Source: Nocardioides sp. CER19 (lineage in GTDB: Bacteria; Actinomycetota; Actinomycetes; Propionibacteriales; Nocardioidaceae). From it: 64,000 bases of DNA. The translations under genes were made by a program, and so were the position numbers. The notes under the pieces were generated by a model. The model searched no databases and had not been told where the DNA came from. It was given only the letters and a program-made list of their open reading frames with translations. Below are positions 25,054-33,373 of the stretch, piece by piece (position 1 is the stretch's first letter; each line of letters opens with the position of its first letter). The stretch lies in the NCBI RefSeq assembly GCF_029846275.1, contig NZ_JARVWS010000003.1, positions 434,001 to 498,000 on the forward strand, read 5' to 3'.

Positions 25054-26535
25054 TCACTGCAGCGCCGCCGTCAGCCGCATCACGTTGTCGACGTACGCCG
25101 CTCCCCAACCGCGCTGCGCCCAGCGCTCCGCGGTGAGGTCGGTCGAGACCGCCCGGTAGCGGGCCAGCACCTCGTCGAGGCCGTCGACCACCTCGCGGCT
25201 GCGGAGCAGGAGCATCACCTCGTAGTTGAGCGCGAACGACCGGTAGTCCATGTTCGACGACCCGACGACGGCGACCTCGTCGTCGACCGTGAAGAACTTG
25301 GCGTGCAGCACGTACGGCGACGGGTAGAGCCTGATCCGCACGCCGGCGTCGAGCAGCGCGCTGTAGTAGGACCGCTGGGCGTGGAAGACCATGAACTGGT
25401 CGGCCCCCTCGTTGACGAAGAGCTCGACGTCGACGCCACGCTGGGCGGCCGTCGTGACGGCGTAGAGCAGGGACTCGTCCGGGACGAAGTAGGGGCTGAC
25501 GATCGAGAGCCGCCGGCGGGCGTCGTAGATGAGCGTGTTGAACAGCCGCAGGTTGTTCTCGCTGACGAACCCGGGTCCGCTCCCGACGACCTGGCAGGCC
25601 ACCCCGTCGACCGAGCCCCCCGACGGCGGGCCCTCCGGCTTCGAGAGGAGCAGGGTGTCCCGCACGTTCTCGCCGGTCTCGGAGAACCAGTCCGTGGCGA
25701 AGACGACGGCGAGGTCCCGCACGACCGGACCCTCCAGGCGCACCATGACCTCGACCCACTCGCGGCCGGCCTTGTGGTTCTTCGGCTTGTTGTAGCCGGG
25801 CTCGATGAGGTTCTGGGAACCGGTGAAGGCCACCTGCCCGTCGACGACGAGGATCTTGCGGTGGTTGCGGAGGTCGGGCCGCCTGACCTGGCCGCGGCGC
25901 AGGCTGATCGGCAGCATCGGCGCCCACGCGATCCCGGTGCCCTCCAGTCGAGCGAGCAGCTCCTTGTAGACGGGGATGCCGCGCGACCCGAGGTGGTCGA
26001 AGAGGAGCCGCACCTTCACGCCGCGCCCGGCGGCGGCGACCAGCGCGTCGAAGAACGACGACGTCATCGCGTCCCAGGCCGTGATGTAGAACTCCACGTG
26101 CACGAACGACCGGGCGCGCTCGACCTCGGCGCACATCGCCGCCAGGGTGTCGGCGTACTCGGGCAGGACGGCCACCCGGTTGCCGTCGGACATCGGCAGC
26201 GCACCGAGCGTCTCGTTGAGCCGCGCCGCCCCGACCAGGTCGCTGCTCGGCGCGATCATCGCGGCGTCGCCCCGGGCCCGCGCCTCGGCGGCCACCTCCT
26301 CGTTGACCCGCCGCTGCCACTCGCGCCGCTTCCGGCCGACGCTGGTGCTGCCGAAGAACGCGAACGCGAGGATGCCGACATAGGGCAGCGCCAGGATGAG
26401 GATCAGCCAGGCCATCCCGGTCGAGGGCTTGCGCCCGCCGGGGATGACGCCGAGCGCCAGCACGCACACCGTCACCTCGACGACCACCAGCGCGATCCCC
26501 GCGACGGCGAGCAACCAGGTCAGCCAGTCCGGCAC
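25054..26535 (-). CDS. cls: Cardiolipin synthase (phospholipase-D type)
   Basis: A 493-residue membrane enzyme that condenses phosphatidylglycerol molecules to cardiolipin. Two N-terminal membrane helices (residues about 5-30 and 41-62) precede two HKD motifs, NHRKILVVD with His225, Lys227 and Asp232, and LHAKFFTVD with His411, Lys413 and Asp418, each followed by the GSxN strand. The order and spacing match ClsA/Cls of Gram-positive bacteria. Transcription is divergent from an AI-2E-family transporter, and a 17-bp inverted repeat lies in the shared region. A TAGCGT -10-like hexamer lies 33-34 bases downstream of the repeat centre in the direction of cls. Confidence 0.92.
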   Translation of the reverse strand: MPDWLTWLLAVAGIALVVVEVTVCVLALGVIPGGRKPSTGMAWLILILALPYVGILAFAFFGSTSVGRKRREWQRRVNEEVAAEARARGDAAMIAPSSDLVGAARLNETLGALPMSDGNRVAVLPEYADTLAAMCAEVERARSFVHVEFYITAWDAMTSSFFDALVAAAGRGVKVRLLFDHLGSRGIPVYKELLARLEGTGIAWAPMLPISLRRGQVRRPDLRNHRKILVVDGQVAFTGSQNLIEPGYNKPKNHKAGREWVEVMVRLEGPVVRDLAVVFATDWFSETGENVRDTLLLSKPEGPPSGGSVDGVACQVVGSGPGFVSENNLRLFNTLIYDARRRLSIVSPYFVPDESLLYAVTTAAQRGVDVELFVNEGADQFMVFHAQRSYYSALLDAGVRIRLYPSPYVLHAKFFTVDDEVAVVGSSNMDYRSFALNYEVMLLLRSREVVDGLDEVLARYRAVSTDLTAERWAQRGWGAAYVDNVMRLTAALQ

Positions 26536-26607
26536 GGCGCACCCGCCTCCTGACCAGCCGTCGCCGGTCGTCGCCTCGGACGCTAGGAACGCGGTCGGCG
26601 GCTCGCG

Positions 26608-26624
26608 TCACCCGAACAGGGTGA
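26608..26624. promoter_or_regulatory. CACCCG box 2 (between cls and AI-2E transporter genes)
   Basis: TCACCCGAACAGGGTGA has perfect 6-base arms (TCACCC and GGGTGA) around a 5-base centre. It lies 72 bases before cls, with TAGCGT at 26585-26580 on the minus strand, and 36 bases before the divergent permease start. Confidence 0.6.
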
Positions 26625-26659
26625 GCCCATCGACGTACTCCTATCGGCGACGATGAGCC

Positions 26660-27757
26660 GTGTCCGTCGCACGGTCCACCCTCCGCAGCGGAGGGCTCCC
26701 CCGCATCCTCACCGTCCTGCTGGGCACGGCCGCGGCCGTGGTCACCGTGGGCGGCATCCACGCGGCGCGCGGCATCCTCGGCCCGACGTTCCTGGCGCTG
26801 GTGCTCACCATCGTGGTCCACCCGGTCCGCCAGCGACTCGCCCGACGGCTGCCCGACTGGCTGGCGACCACGATCTGCGTGGCCCTCGTCTACCTCATCA
26901 TCGTCGGCCTGGCGCTCAGCATCGTGGTGGCGATCGCGCGCTTCGGCGCGCTCATCCCGACCTACGCCGACGACGCCGACGAGCTCGTCAACAACGTGAC
27001 CTCCCGGCTGCACGACCTCGGCGTCGACGCCGACGCCGTCCACAAGATCGGCTCGTCCTTCGACCTCTCGCAGCTGGCCGACCTCGTCGCGGGCGTGCTC
27101 TCGGGGATCGCCGGCCTGGCCTCGAGCCTGTTCTTCCTGCTGACGCTGTGCCTGTTCGTCACGCTCGACGGCGGCGCCTTCCCGGACCGGCTGCGGGAGG
27201 CGGCGGCGACGCGCCCCCGGCTGGTCGAGGCGCTCTCGGGGTTCGCCGTCGGGACACGCCGCTACCTCCTCGTCTCGACCGTCTTCGGCGCGATCGTGGC
27301 GGTGCTGGACACCATCGCGCTGTACCTGCTCGGCGTCCCGCTGCCGCTGCTGTGGGGCCTCCTGGCCTTCCTCACGAACTACATCCCCAACATCGGCTTC
27401 GTCATCGGGCTGGTGCCGCCCGCGGTGCTGGCACTGCTCGACTCGGGCGCCGGCCTCATGCTGGCCGTCATCGCCGTCTACTGCGTCCTCAACCTCATCA
27501 TCCAGTCAGGGATCCAGCCCAAGGTCGTGGGCGACTCGGTCGGGCTGTCGACGACCCTGACCTTCCTGTCCCTGGTCTTCTGGTCGTGGATCATCGGGCC
27601 GGTCGGTGCGATCCTGGCGGTGCCGCTCAGCCTGCTGGTGCGCGCCCTCCTCGTCGACGCGGACCCGGCGATCCGATGGCTCACACCGGTGATCGCCAAC
27701 CGGGGCGAGGAGCCGCCCGAGCCGACGCCGCAGACCGTCAGTCGTCCGGAATCGTGA
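26660..27757 (+). CDS. AI-2E family (PerM-type) permease
   Basis: A 365-residue protein with about eight membrane helices arranged as in the AI-2E/PerM family, including the sequence PLPLLWGLLAFLTNYIPNIGFVIGLVPPAVLALL, the family signature, and PVGAILAVPL near the end. The name derives from one autoinducer-2 exporter; most family members transport other small molecules or Na+/H+, so quorum sensing is not implied. The GTG start was chosen by the hydrophobic onset. Its last 20 bases overlap the 3' end of a small convergent gene. Confidence 0.85.
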   Translation: MSVARSTLRSGGLPRILTVLLGTAAAVVTVGGIHAARGILGPTFLALVLTIVVHPVRQRLARRLPDWLATTICVALVYLIIVGLALSIVVAIARFGALIPTYADDADELVNNVTSRLHDLGVDADAVHKIGSSFDLSQLADLVAGVLSGIAGLASSLFFLLTLCLFVTLDGGAFPDRLREAAATRPRLVEALSGFAVGTRRYLLVSTVFGAIVAVLDTIALYLLGVPLPLLWGLLAFLTNYIPNIGFVIGLVPPAVLALLDSGAGLMLAVIAVYCVLNLIIQSGIQPKVVGDSVGLSTTLTFLSLVFWSWIIGPVGAILAVPLSLLVRALLVDADPAIRWLTPVIANRGEEPPEPTPQTVSRPES

Positions 27758-27941
27758 GCACCTCGACGACGTCGATCCCGAGGGCACTCAGCAGGTTCAG
27801 GACGCCCTGGAGCTGCTCCTGGTCGATGATGTTCCCCGTCAGGGTGGTCGAGGCCCGATGGCGGCGGCTCGTCAGGTAGGGGAAGGCGCTGAGCAGCTCG
27901 TCGGAGAGATCCGCGTCGACGCGGATCAGCATCCTCGCCAT
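27738..27941 (-). CDS. Small conserved-looking protein (67 aa), unknown
   Basis: The frame from MARMLIRVDADLSDELLSAF to EVLTIPDD forms a compact alpha/beta unit with an amphipathic C-terminal strand (QLQGVLNLLSALGIDVVEVLTI). It looks like a small ACT-like or ribosome-associated regulator, but I recognise no family. The internal Met was chosen as start because the region upstream of it is arginine/glycine-rich noise. It converges on the AI-2E-type permease with a 20-base overlap of the coding ends. Confidence 0.5.
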   Translation of the reverse strand: MARMLIRVDADLSDELLSAFPYLTSRRHRASTTLTGNIIDQEQLQGVLNLLSALGIDVVEVLTIPDD

Positions 27942-28130
27942 CAGAGCACCCCGATCCCTTGGTCGAGACTGGTCACACCGCGCGCCTTCGGAGGACGCCC
28001 CCCGGTCGCCGAGACCGTGACCCAGCCCATGCTCCACCCCACCCCGTCCGCACACTCACTCACGTGGCGATCGCCCGCGCCGCGCGCAAGCGGATGACGT
28101 GAAGGTAGGTCCGCCGGACCTGCTCCCGCG

Positions 28131-28147
28131 TCACCGGAATCGGGCGA
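28131..28147. promoter_or_regulatory. CACCCG box 3 (before DUF4203-like gene)
   Basis: TCACCGGAATCGGGCGA is the weakest of the eight boxes, with changes in both arms, but it sits 76 bases before the membrane-protein start with a GACCGT hexamer at 28170-28175, the same spacing as at the other sites. Confidence 0.4.
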
Positions 28148-28222
28148 GGTCGGGACGGCGCGGCTCGGCGACCGTCGGAGTGTCCGGTCGTGGCATTCCG
28201 CCCGCACCGCCAGGAGGCCCCC

Positions 28223-28795
28223 GTGTCAGCAGCAGTCCTCGCCGTCCTGGGCTTCATCCTGTGCTTCCTCGGCGCCCTCTCCGTTCGCCTCGCCGTGCTG
28301 ATCGCCGGCGGCGGGCTCGGCTGGCTGCTCGCCGAGGCGTTCGATGCCTCCGCCGCGACGATGGTGCTCGTCGCCGGGGCCGGCGCGGTCGGCGCCCTCG
28401 TCGTCTCGTTCCTGGTCTCGCGCTTCCTCTTCTTCGTCGCGGGGGCCTGCGTCGGGTCGGTGATCGGCGCCAAGCTCTTCGTGATCGCCGACAACGGAGA
28501 GCACCACTGGCTGTTGGCGTTGGTCTTCGTCCCCGCCGTCGCCGTGGTCGCCGGCTTCCTCGCCCAGCACTACGAGAAGGCGTTCCTGCGGTGGGGAACC
28601 GCCGTCGCCGGTGCGGCACTCCTGCTCTCCGCCGTCGGCAGGCTCGGAACCAGCAGCACCGACGTGCTCTGGCGTCCCGAGACGGCGCTCGGCGGCATCC
28701 TCTTCGCCGTCCTCTGGGTCGTGCTCAGCATCGTCGGACACCGCGTGCAGACCAGCGGACGCGTGCGACGGGCATCGGCCGGCCACCCGGGGTGA
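28223..28795 (+). CDS. Polytopic membrane protein (DUF4203/TMEM198-like)
   Basis: The 190 residues form about seven membrane helices with little else: VLGFILCFLGALSVRLAVLIAGGGLGWLLAEA, then SRFLFFVAGACVGSVIGAKLFV, then FVPAVAVVAGFLAQ and so on. The glycine-zipper pattern and helix number resemble the DUF4203 family, whose function is unknown. The GTG at this position is preceded by a perfect AGGAGG six bases away, so an upstream GTG in frame was rejected. A CACCCG box lies before it. The C-terminus has a short basic cytosolic tail. Confidence 0.72.
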   Translation: MSAAVLAVLGFILCFLGALSVRLAVLIAGGGLGWLLAEAFDASAATMVLVAGAGAVGALVVSFLVSRFLFFVAGACVGSVIGAKLFVIADNGEHHWLLALVFVPAVAVVAGFLAQHYEKAFLRWGTAVAGAALLLSAVGRLGTSSTDVLWRPETALGGILFAVLWVVLSIVGHRVQTSGRVRRASAGHPG

Positions 28796-28822
28796 TGGAG
28801 CGGGCGACGTCCGCGCCGGCGT

Positions 28823-28839
28823 TCACCGGGTTCGGGTGA
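28823..28839. promoter_or_regulatory. CACCCG box 4 (before DUF1269 gene)
   Basis: TCACCGGGTTCGGGTGA retains a perfect right arm. It lies 66 bases before the first DUF1269 start. I found no convincing -10 hexamer at the usual spacing here. Confidence 0.5.
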
Positions 28840-28905
28840 GCACCCCGCGAGCCCTGCGCGGTGGAGTGGGAAGCACGACCCATCGAACGACTCAGGAGGC
28901 TCAAC

Positions 28906-29400
28906 ATGGCGCAAGCGACCCTGTCGGTGTGGAAGTTCGAGTCCCCGACGGCGGCCGACGAGGCGGAGTCGGTGGTCCAGCAGCTGGCTCGCGAGGGAGT
29001 GGTCACGCTGCACGACGCGGCGACCGTCTCGTGGCCGGCGGACCGGAAGAAGCCCAAGACCCGCCAGCTGACTTCGACCACCGGAGCGGCCGCCCTCGGC
29101 GGGACCTTCTGGGGCATGCTGTTCGGCCTGCTCTTCTTCGTGCCCTTGCTCGGCGCGGCCGTCGGTGCCGCCACGGGCGCCTTGACCGGCGCCCTCAGCG
29201 ACGTGGGCATCGACGACGGCTTCATCAACAAGATCCGCGACCAGGTCACGCCCGGCACGTCGGCGCTGTTCCTGATGACGTCGGACGCCGTACTCGACAA
29301 GGCTCGTGACGCCTTCGCCGGACAGCACGCGGAGCTGATCTTCACCAACCTCAGCACCGAGCAGGAGTCGGCGCTGCGCGAGGTCTTCACCGAGGAATGA
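28906..29400 (+). CDS. DUF1269 family protein (first of two)
   Basis: A 164-residue protein whose N-terminus (MAQATLSVWKFESPTAADEA) and central glycine zipper (TTGAAALGGTFWGMLFGLLFFVPLLGAAVGAATGAL) identify DUF1269. The zipper is a membrane-associated hairpin, and the C-terminal part (PGTSALFLMTSDAVLDKARDAF) is a cytosolic alpha/beta domain. Function is unknown; family members are often found in stress-response islands. A perfect AGGAGG site precedes the ATG. The second DUF1269-like gene follows after 7 bases, and the pair probably arose by duplication. Confidence 0.82.
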   Translation: MAQATLSVWKFESPTAADEAESVVQQLAREGVVTLHDAATVSWPADRKKPKTRQLTSTTGAAALGGTFWGMLFGLLFFVPLLGAAVGAATGALTGALSDVGIDDGFINKIRDQVTPGTSALFLMTSDAVLDKARDAFAGQHAELIFTNLSTEQESALREVFTEE

Positions 29401-29407
29401 GCGCGAG

Positions 29408-29968
29408 ATGCCCGGGCCGTCCACGCTGACGGTGTGGCTCTACGACTCCGCGATGGGCGCCGCGGCGGCTGAGGTGCGGCTCAAGGACCTCCAGCAGCAG
29501 AACGCGATCACCGTCCACGACGCGCTCACGGTCACATGGGTCCCGGGCGCACACGAGCCGCGCATCGGGCACCTGCGTCACGCGACCACGTCAGCCGCGT
29601 CGAAGGGCTCGGTGCTCGGAGCGCTGGTCGGCGCGCTCTTCCTCTCGCCGGTCCTCGGCGCAGCAGCCGGAGCCGGGGTCGGAGCGCTCGCGCAGCGCCT
29701 GCGGGGCACCGGCATCGAGCGCGACTTCCTCGAGCAGATCACGCAGCGACTGCACCCAGGCACGTCGGCGCTCATCGTGCTCTCCAGTGACGCGGACCTG
29801 GACATCGTCCGCCCGTTCGTCGAGCGCGGCCGGGCCCGTGGCGACGTCACGCTGCTCCTCGCCGATCTCGCCGACGACGCCCCCGCCGCGCTGGTCGACC
29901 TGCTCGGTGACGTCGGAGAACAGACGTCGCCCTTTCCGGGTGACGCGGACGATCCTCCCCCGTCCTAG
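29408..29968 (+). CDS. DUF1269-like paralog (second of two)
   Basis: A 186-residue protein sharing the plan of the gene before it: TLTVWLYDSAMGAAAAEVRLKDLQQQNAI, then the zipper SVLGALVGALFLSPVLGAAAGAGVGALAQRLRG and GIERDFLEQITQRLHPGTSALIVLSSD. Sequence identity with its neighbour is moderate, so the duplication is old. Its last 40 bases contain a CACCCG box for the next gene, so the site is embedded within coding sequence. The C-terminal tail is acidic and Pro-rich and may be less constrained. Confidence 0.78.
   Translation: MPGPSTLTVWLYDSAMGAAAAEVRLKDLQQQNAITVHDALTVTWVPGAHEPRIGHLRHATTSAASKGSVLGALVGALFLSPVLGAAAGAGVGALAQRLRGTGIERDFLEQITQRLHPGTSALIVLSSDADLDIVRPFVERGRARGDVTLLLADLADDAPAALVDLLGDVGEQTSPFPGDADDPPPS
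29927..29943. promoter_or_regulatory. CACCCG box 5 (in 3' end of the DUF1269 paralog, before the next gene)
   Basis: TCGCCCTTTCCGGGTGA lies within the last codons of the preceding gene, 72 bases before the next start. A TAGCGT hexamer at 29966-29971 is centred 33-34 bases beyond the dyad, the same spacing as before cls. Confidence 0.55.
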
Positions 29969-30015
29969 CGTCCGGTGAGCGTCAGGAAAACACGCGGCCG
30001 ACCGCAGGAGGCACC

Positions 30016-30429
30016 ATGGCCAGCACCTCCCGATCCGGGTACGACCCCCCGACCCGTGAGCTCGTCGCCATCGGCGTGAGCACCTTCGCGGGCGTCCTGA
30101 TGGCGACCGTCGCCGTCTTCCAGATCCTCCAAGGCATCGCCGCCATCGCCAAGGACGACGTCTTCATCACCGGGCAGGACTACCAGTTCAAGCTCGACGT
30201 CTCGACCTGGGGCTGGATCCACCTGGTGATCGGGATCATCGCGCTCGTCGCCGGGGCCGGGATCCTCGCCGGCCAGACCTGGGGTCGGCTGGTCGGCATC
30301 TTCATCGCGTTCCTGGCCATCCTCAGCAACTTCGCCTTCATCCCCTACTACCCGATCTGGAGCGTGGTCGTCATCGCGTTCTGGATCGCGACCCTCTGGG
30401 CGCTGTGCACGCAGCTGTCCGAGGACTAG
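30016..30429 (+). CDS. Four-helix membrane protein (DUF7144-like)
   Basis: A 137-residue protein with four membrane helices (IGVSTFAGVLMATVAVFQILQGIAAI, GWIHLVIGIIALVAGAGIL, LVGIFIAFLAILSNFAFI, VVIAFWIATLWALCT). The pair of GW motifs and the overall plan match a family of small actinobacterial stress-associated membrane proteins (DUF7144-like) with no known biochemical role. A GCAGGAGG site precedes the ATG. Its promoter likely overlaps the end of the previous gene, and a CACCCG box lies there. Confidence 0.78.
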   Translation: MASTSRSGYDPPTRELVAIGVSTFAGVLMATVAVFQILQGIAAIAKDDVFITGQDYQFKLDVSTWGWIHLVIGIIALVAGAGILAGQTWGRLVGIFIAFLAILSNFAFIPYYPIWSVVVIAFWIATLWALCTQLSED

Positions 30430-30588
30430 CGCAGCGAACGCCCGAAGGCCCTAAAGTGAGAGCACGGCGCGGATGGGGATCGCCGTACCGAGCAGCGTTA
30501 CTCGAGGCGCTGCGCCATGGAACGCTCGGCCCGGCGGCTGCCGGAGGGGCGAGTCAGCCCCTGCTCCCGGGTGTTCGGGAGGGGACCC

Positions 30589-33291
30589 ATGGGTAGACCA
30601 GCGAACCCCCGAGACGAGGCACGCGAGGCCTACGAGCCGCGTCGTGAGGTCATCGGCGCGCCGCGCCTCCCTCGCACCTATGTGCCGAGGCCCCGGCTCT
30701 GGGCCGCCCTCGACCGCGCGACCACAGCCCCGGTGACTCTCCTCGTCGCCCCGGTCGGCGCCGGGAAGACGCTCGGCATCCGCGGCTGGCTGGAGTACAC
30801 CCCCGCGACGCAGGCCGCGGACGCGACCTGGATCCAGGGCGACGCGACCTGGAGCGCCGACCGCCTCGAGTCGGCCATCGAGGCGGCCGCGGACCGCGTG
30901 AACAGCGCGACCGGGTCCACCGGCTGCCTCCTGGTCGTCGACGACGCCAACGCGCTTCCGCCGGGGGCGCTCCGCCTCGTCGACGACCTCCTGTCGGCCA
31001 GGCCCGAGTCGCTGCGACTGCTGCTCGCCAGCAGGTGGGACCTCCCCCTGAGCCGGATGGTCCCCGAGCTGCTCGGTCAGCTCACGGTCCTCCGGGGCGA
31101 GCTGCTGCACATGAGCGACGAGGAGTGCCTGCCGCTCATCGTCGAGCACGCCCAGACCGACGATCCCGAGGTGGTCCGCGCCGTCGCCGGGCGCGCGCAG
31201 GGCTGGCCCGCCGCGGTCGTGCTCGCGTCCCGCGCCGTCGGTACGGCGCCCGACCGGCTGGCCGCCGCGCGCCACCTCGGCGACGGCGCGACGTCCGTCC
31301 CGGACCACGTCGCGAGCGAGGTGTTCGTGTCGATGACCCCGCGTCAGCGCCACCTCCTGCTCTCCGTCGCCGGCGAGGACGTCGTCAGCGCGGCCACCGC
31401 CGCCCACCTCGCGCGGGAGCCGGAGGCCGCCGACCTGTTCGCCGAGCTGGAGGCCACCGGCCTCCTCGTCGCGCGGGTCTCCCCCGGGCGGGTGCCAGAG
31501 CCGCGCGGCGAGCGAGCGGACGCGGACCAGGAGTCAGACGCCGACGCCAGCTATCGCATCCACCCGCTGCTCGCGGAGGTGGTCCGCCGACGCGTCCACG
31601 CCGGAGGCGTGGACGTCGTCCAGGCCCAGGCGACCGTCAGACGGGCCGTCCATCTCGACCTCGTGCAGGGGCAGAGCCGCGCCGCCTTCGACCGCCTGCT
31701 CTACGTCAACGCCGCCGACGACGCCGCCGACCTCCTCGCCAGCCACGGCGTGCGCCTGGTCGTCGGCCAAGGGGGCATCGCTGAGGTCGAGCGCTTCGTC
31801 CGCGCCCGTCCCGACGTGATCGACGAGCGACCGGACACCTGGTTCCAGGTCGCCCTCGCCCGCTGGCTGGCCGACGACATGGAGGGCGCCCTCCACTGGG
31901 CGACGCGTGTGCTCGGGCGCGACGAGGACGACGCCGACGTCGAGATCGCCTGCGTCCGGCTCTGGCGAGCGCGGCTCGGGCTGGAGCCGCTCTACCCGGC
32001 GCTCGGGTATGCCAAGCGGATCGTCCGGCTCTGGCTCGCTCGGAGCAGTCCCAGCGGCGCACACGCCCGCGAGCTCGCGGTCCTCATCAACGAGGTCGGC
32101 GTCACCTGCGCCTGGCTCGGCGACCTGACGGAGGCGGAGGCTGACCTCACGCTGGCCATCAGCCTGAGCAAGAGCGAGGGCCTCGGTGCGATGGAGGCCT
32201 GGGCGATGACGCACCTCGCCCAGACCATCTACATGAGCGGCAGGGAGAGCGCTGCTTCCGCCATGGCCGTCGACGCGCTCGGTCGCCTGGACGAGCCCGA
32301 CGTCTGGCACACGCGGTTCGCGCCGTCGCGCGCGATGCTCACGCTCTTCCTCAGCACGCACGTCGACGTTCCGTGGCCGGACGACCCCATCGCCGTGCCG
32401 GATCCACCCGCGAGCAGCCGCGTCCACAGCGCTGACCTCACCACGAAGTTCTGGCTCTGGATCCGCGATGCGCGGATCGCGCTGCAGCGCGGTTCGGTCG
32501 CCGAGGCCGAGCGCATCCTCACGATGCCGTCGGAGACGGCGATGCTGCACGAGTCGAGGCTCCCGGACCACCTCCGCGTCGTGCTCCTCATCGAGCGGGC
32601 GTTCCTGGCCGCCGTGTCCGGCGACCAGTGGGGGCTCCCCGTCCTGCAGAAGTCGCTCGCCGCGCTCGGCGCTCGGGGCGAGGCCGAGCTCGTCGCCGGC
32701 CTGGCCGCCGACCTGGCCGGCGACCGGCGCCGCGCCGTCGCCGCGTTCGACGCCGCGGCCGCTGATGCGGCGTACTCGCAGCCGCCGGTGCGGGCGCTCG
32801 CGCTCGCCTGCGGCGCCCAGCTCCTCGACGCCCTGGGCGAACACGCGCGGGCGTTCGCGCTCCTCGCGGACGCGGCGACGGCGACCGAGGTACGCCGCAA
32901 CTCGGTGCCTTTCCTCGGCTGGACCCGCCAGGGCACGCCGATGGCCACGCTGCTCCCGCGGCTCGCCTCGAGCACGCGGTCGTCCTGGGTCCAGGATCTG
33001 GCGGCCGCCGGCGCGCGCCGGCCCGACCTCAGCGCGGTCTACGCCTCGCGCACGCCCTCGCCGCGCGAGCGCAGCGTCACCACCGCGGTCGTCGTGCCAC
33101 CCCTGCTCAGTCCGCGCGAGCGGGAGGTGCTCGGCGAGCTCGCTCGCGGCGCGACGTACGCCGACATCGCGAGCACGCTCTTCCTCTCGGAGAACACCGT
33201 CAAGACGCACGTGTCGAGCCTCTACAGCAAGCTCGGCGCGTCGCGGCGCAGCCAGGCGCTCGCCGTCGCACGCAACCTCAACCTCTTCTGA
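30589..33291 (+). CDS. LAL-type LuxR-family transcriptional regulator (MalT-like)
   Basis: A 900-residue ATP-dependent regulator. Near the N-terminus is a Walker A loop (APVGAGKT, residues 54-61), then a Walker B-like CLLVVDDANAL, an AAA/NACHT-type winged region, a long helical repeat (TPR-like) middle of about 450 residues, and a C-terminal LuxR helix-turn-helix (LLSPREREVLGELARGATYADIASTLFLSENTVKTHVSSLYSKLG). MalT and LAL proteins sense a ligand through the ATPase/TPR part and activate transcription from inverted-repeat sites. It sits in the middle of the eight CACCCG boxes and is the only obvious local regulator for them. No box lies before its own start. The ATG has a GGGAGGGG site. Confidence 0.88.
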   Translation: MGRPANPRDEAREAYEPRREVIGAPRLPRTYVPRPRLWAALDRATTAPVTLLVAPVGAGKTLGIRGWLEYTPATQAADATWIQGDATWSADRLESAIEAAADRVNSATGSTGCLLVVDDANALPPGALRLVDDLLSARPESLRLLLASRWDLPLSRMVPELLGQLTVLRGELLHMSDEECLPLIVEHAQTDDPEVVRAVAGRAQGWPAAVVLASRAVGTAPDRLAAARHLGDGATSVPDHVASEVFVSMTPRQRHLLLSVAGEDVVSAATAAHLAREPEAADLFAELEATGLLVARVSPGRVPEPRGERADADQESDADASYRIHPLLAEVVRRRVHAGGVDVVQAQATVRRAVHLDLVQGQSRAAFDRLLYVNAADDAADLLASHGVRLVVGQGGIAEVERFVRARPDVIDERPDTWFQVALARWLADDMEGALHWATRVLGRDEDDADVEIACVRLWRARLGLEPLYPALGYAKRIVRLWLARSSPSGAHARELAVLINEVGVTCAWLGDLTEAEADLTLAISLSKSEGLGAMEAWAMTHLAQTIYMSGRESAASAMAVDALGRLDEPDVWHTRFAPSRAMLTLFLSTHVDVPWPDDPIAVPDPPASSRVHSADLTTKFWLWIRDARIALQRGSVAEAERILTMPSETAMLHESRLPDHLRVVLLIERAFLAAVSGDQWGLPVLQKSLAALGARGEAELVAGLAADLAGDRRRAVAAFDAAAADAAYSQPPVRALALACGAQLLDALGEHARAFALLADAATATEVRRNSVPFLGWTRQGTPMATLLPRLASSTRSSWVQDLAAAGARRPDLSAVYASRTPSPRERSVTTAVVVPPLLSPREREVLGELARGATYADIASTLFLSENTVKTHVSSLYSKLGASRRSQALAVARNLNLF

Positions 33292-33296
33292 GGCGC

Positions 33297-33313
33297 CCAC
33301 CCGATTCGGGCGA
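33297..33313. promoter_or_regulatory. CACCCG box 6 (before hdeD-like gene)
   Basis: CCACCCGATTCGGGCGA lies 60 bases before the HdeD-like start and immediately after the LuxR stop. CACGAT is centred 33-34 bases downstream, matching the -10 spacing seen at other boxes. Confidence 0.6.
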
Positions 33314-33373
33314 GGACGGGCCGGGGGCCTCGCAACACGATGGCTTGGTCAGGACTCACGTCCGGAGGTGGCC

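Noticed and set aside
26660..27757. Autoinducer-2 exporter implying quorum sensing
   Set aside because: The AI-2E family name reflects one member. No luxS or lsr gene was seen, so only a permease call is justified.
27942..28222. Gene in the 280-base gap before the DUF4203-like gene
   Set aside because: Only short frames exist, including a 12-codon one near 28063. I see a CACCCG box and a promoter-like region but no gene.
30430..30588. CACCCG box before the LuxR regulator
   Set aside because: GC-rich partial palindromes are present, but none matches the 17-base pattern, so autoregulation through the same site is not claimed.
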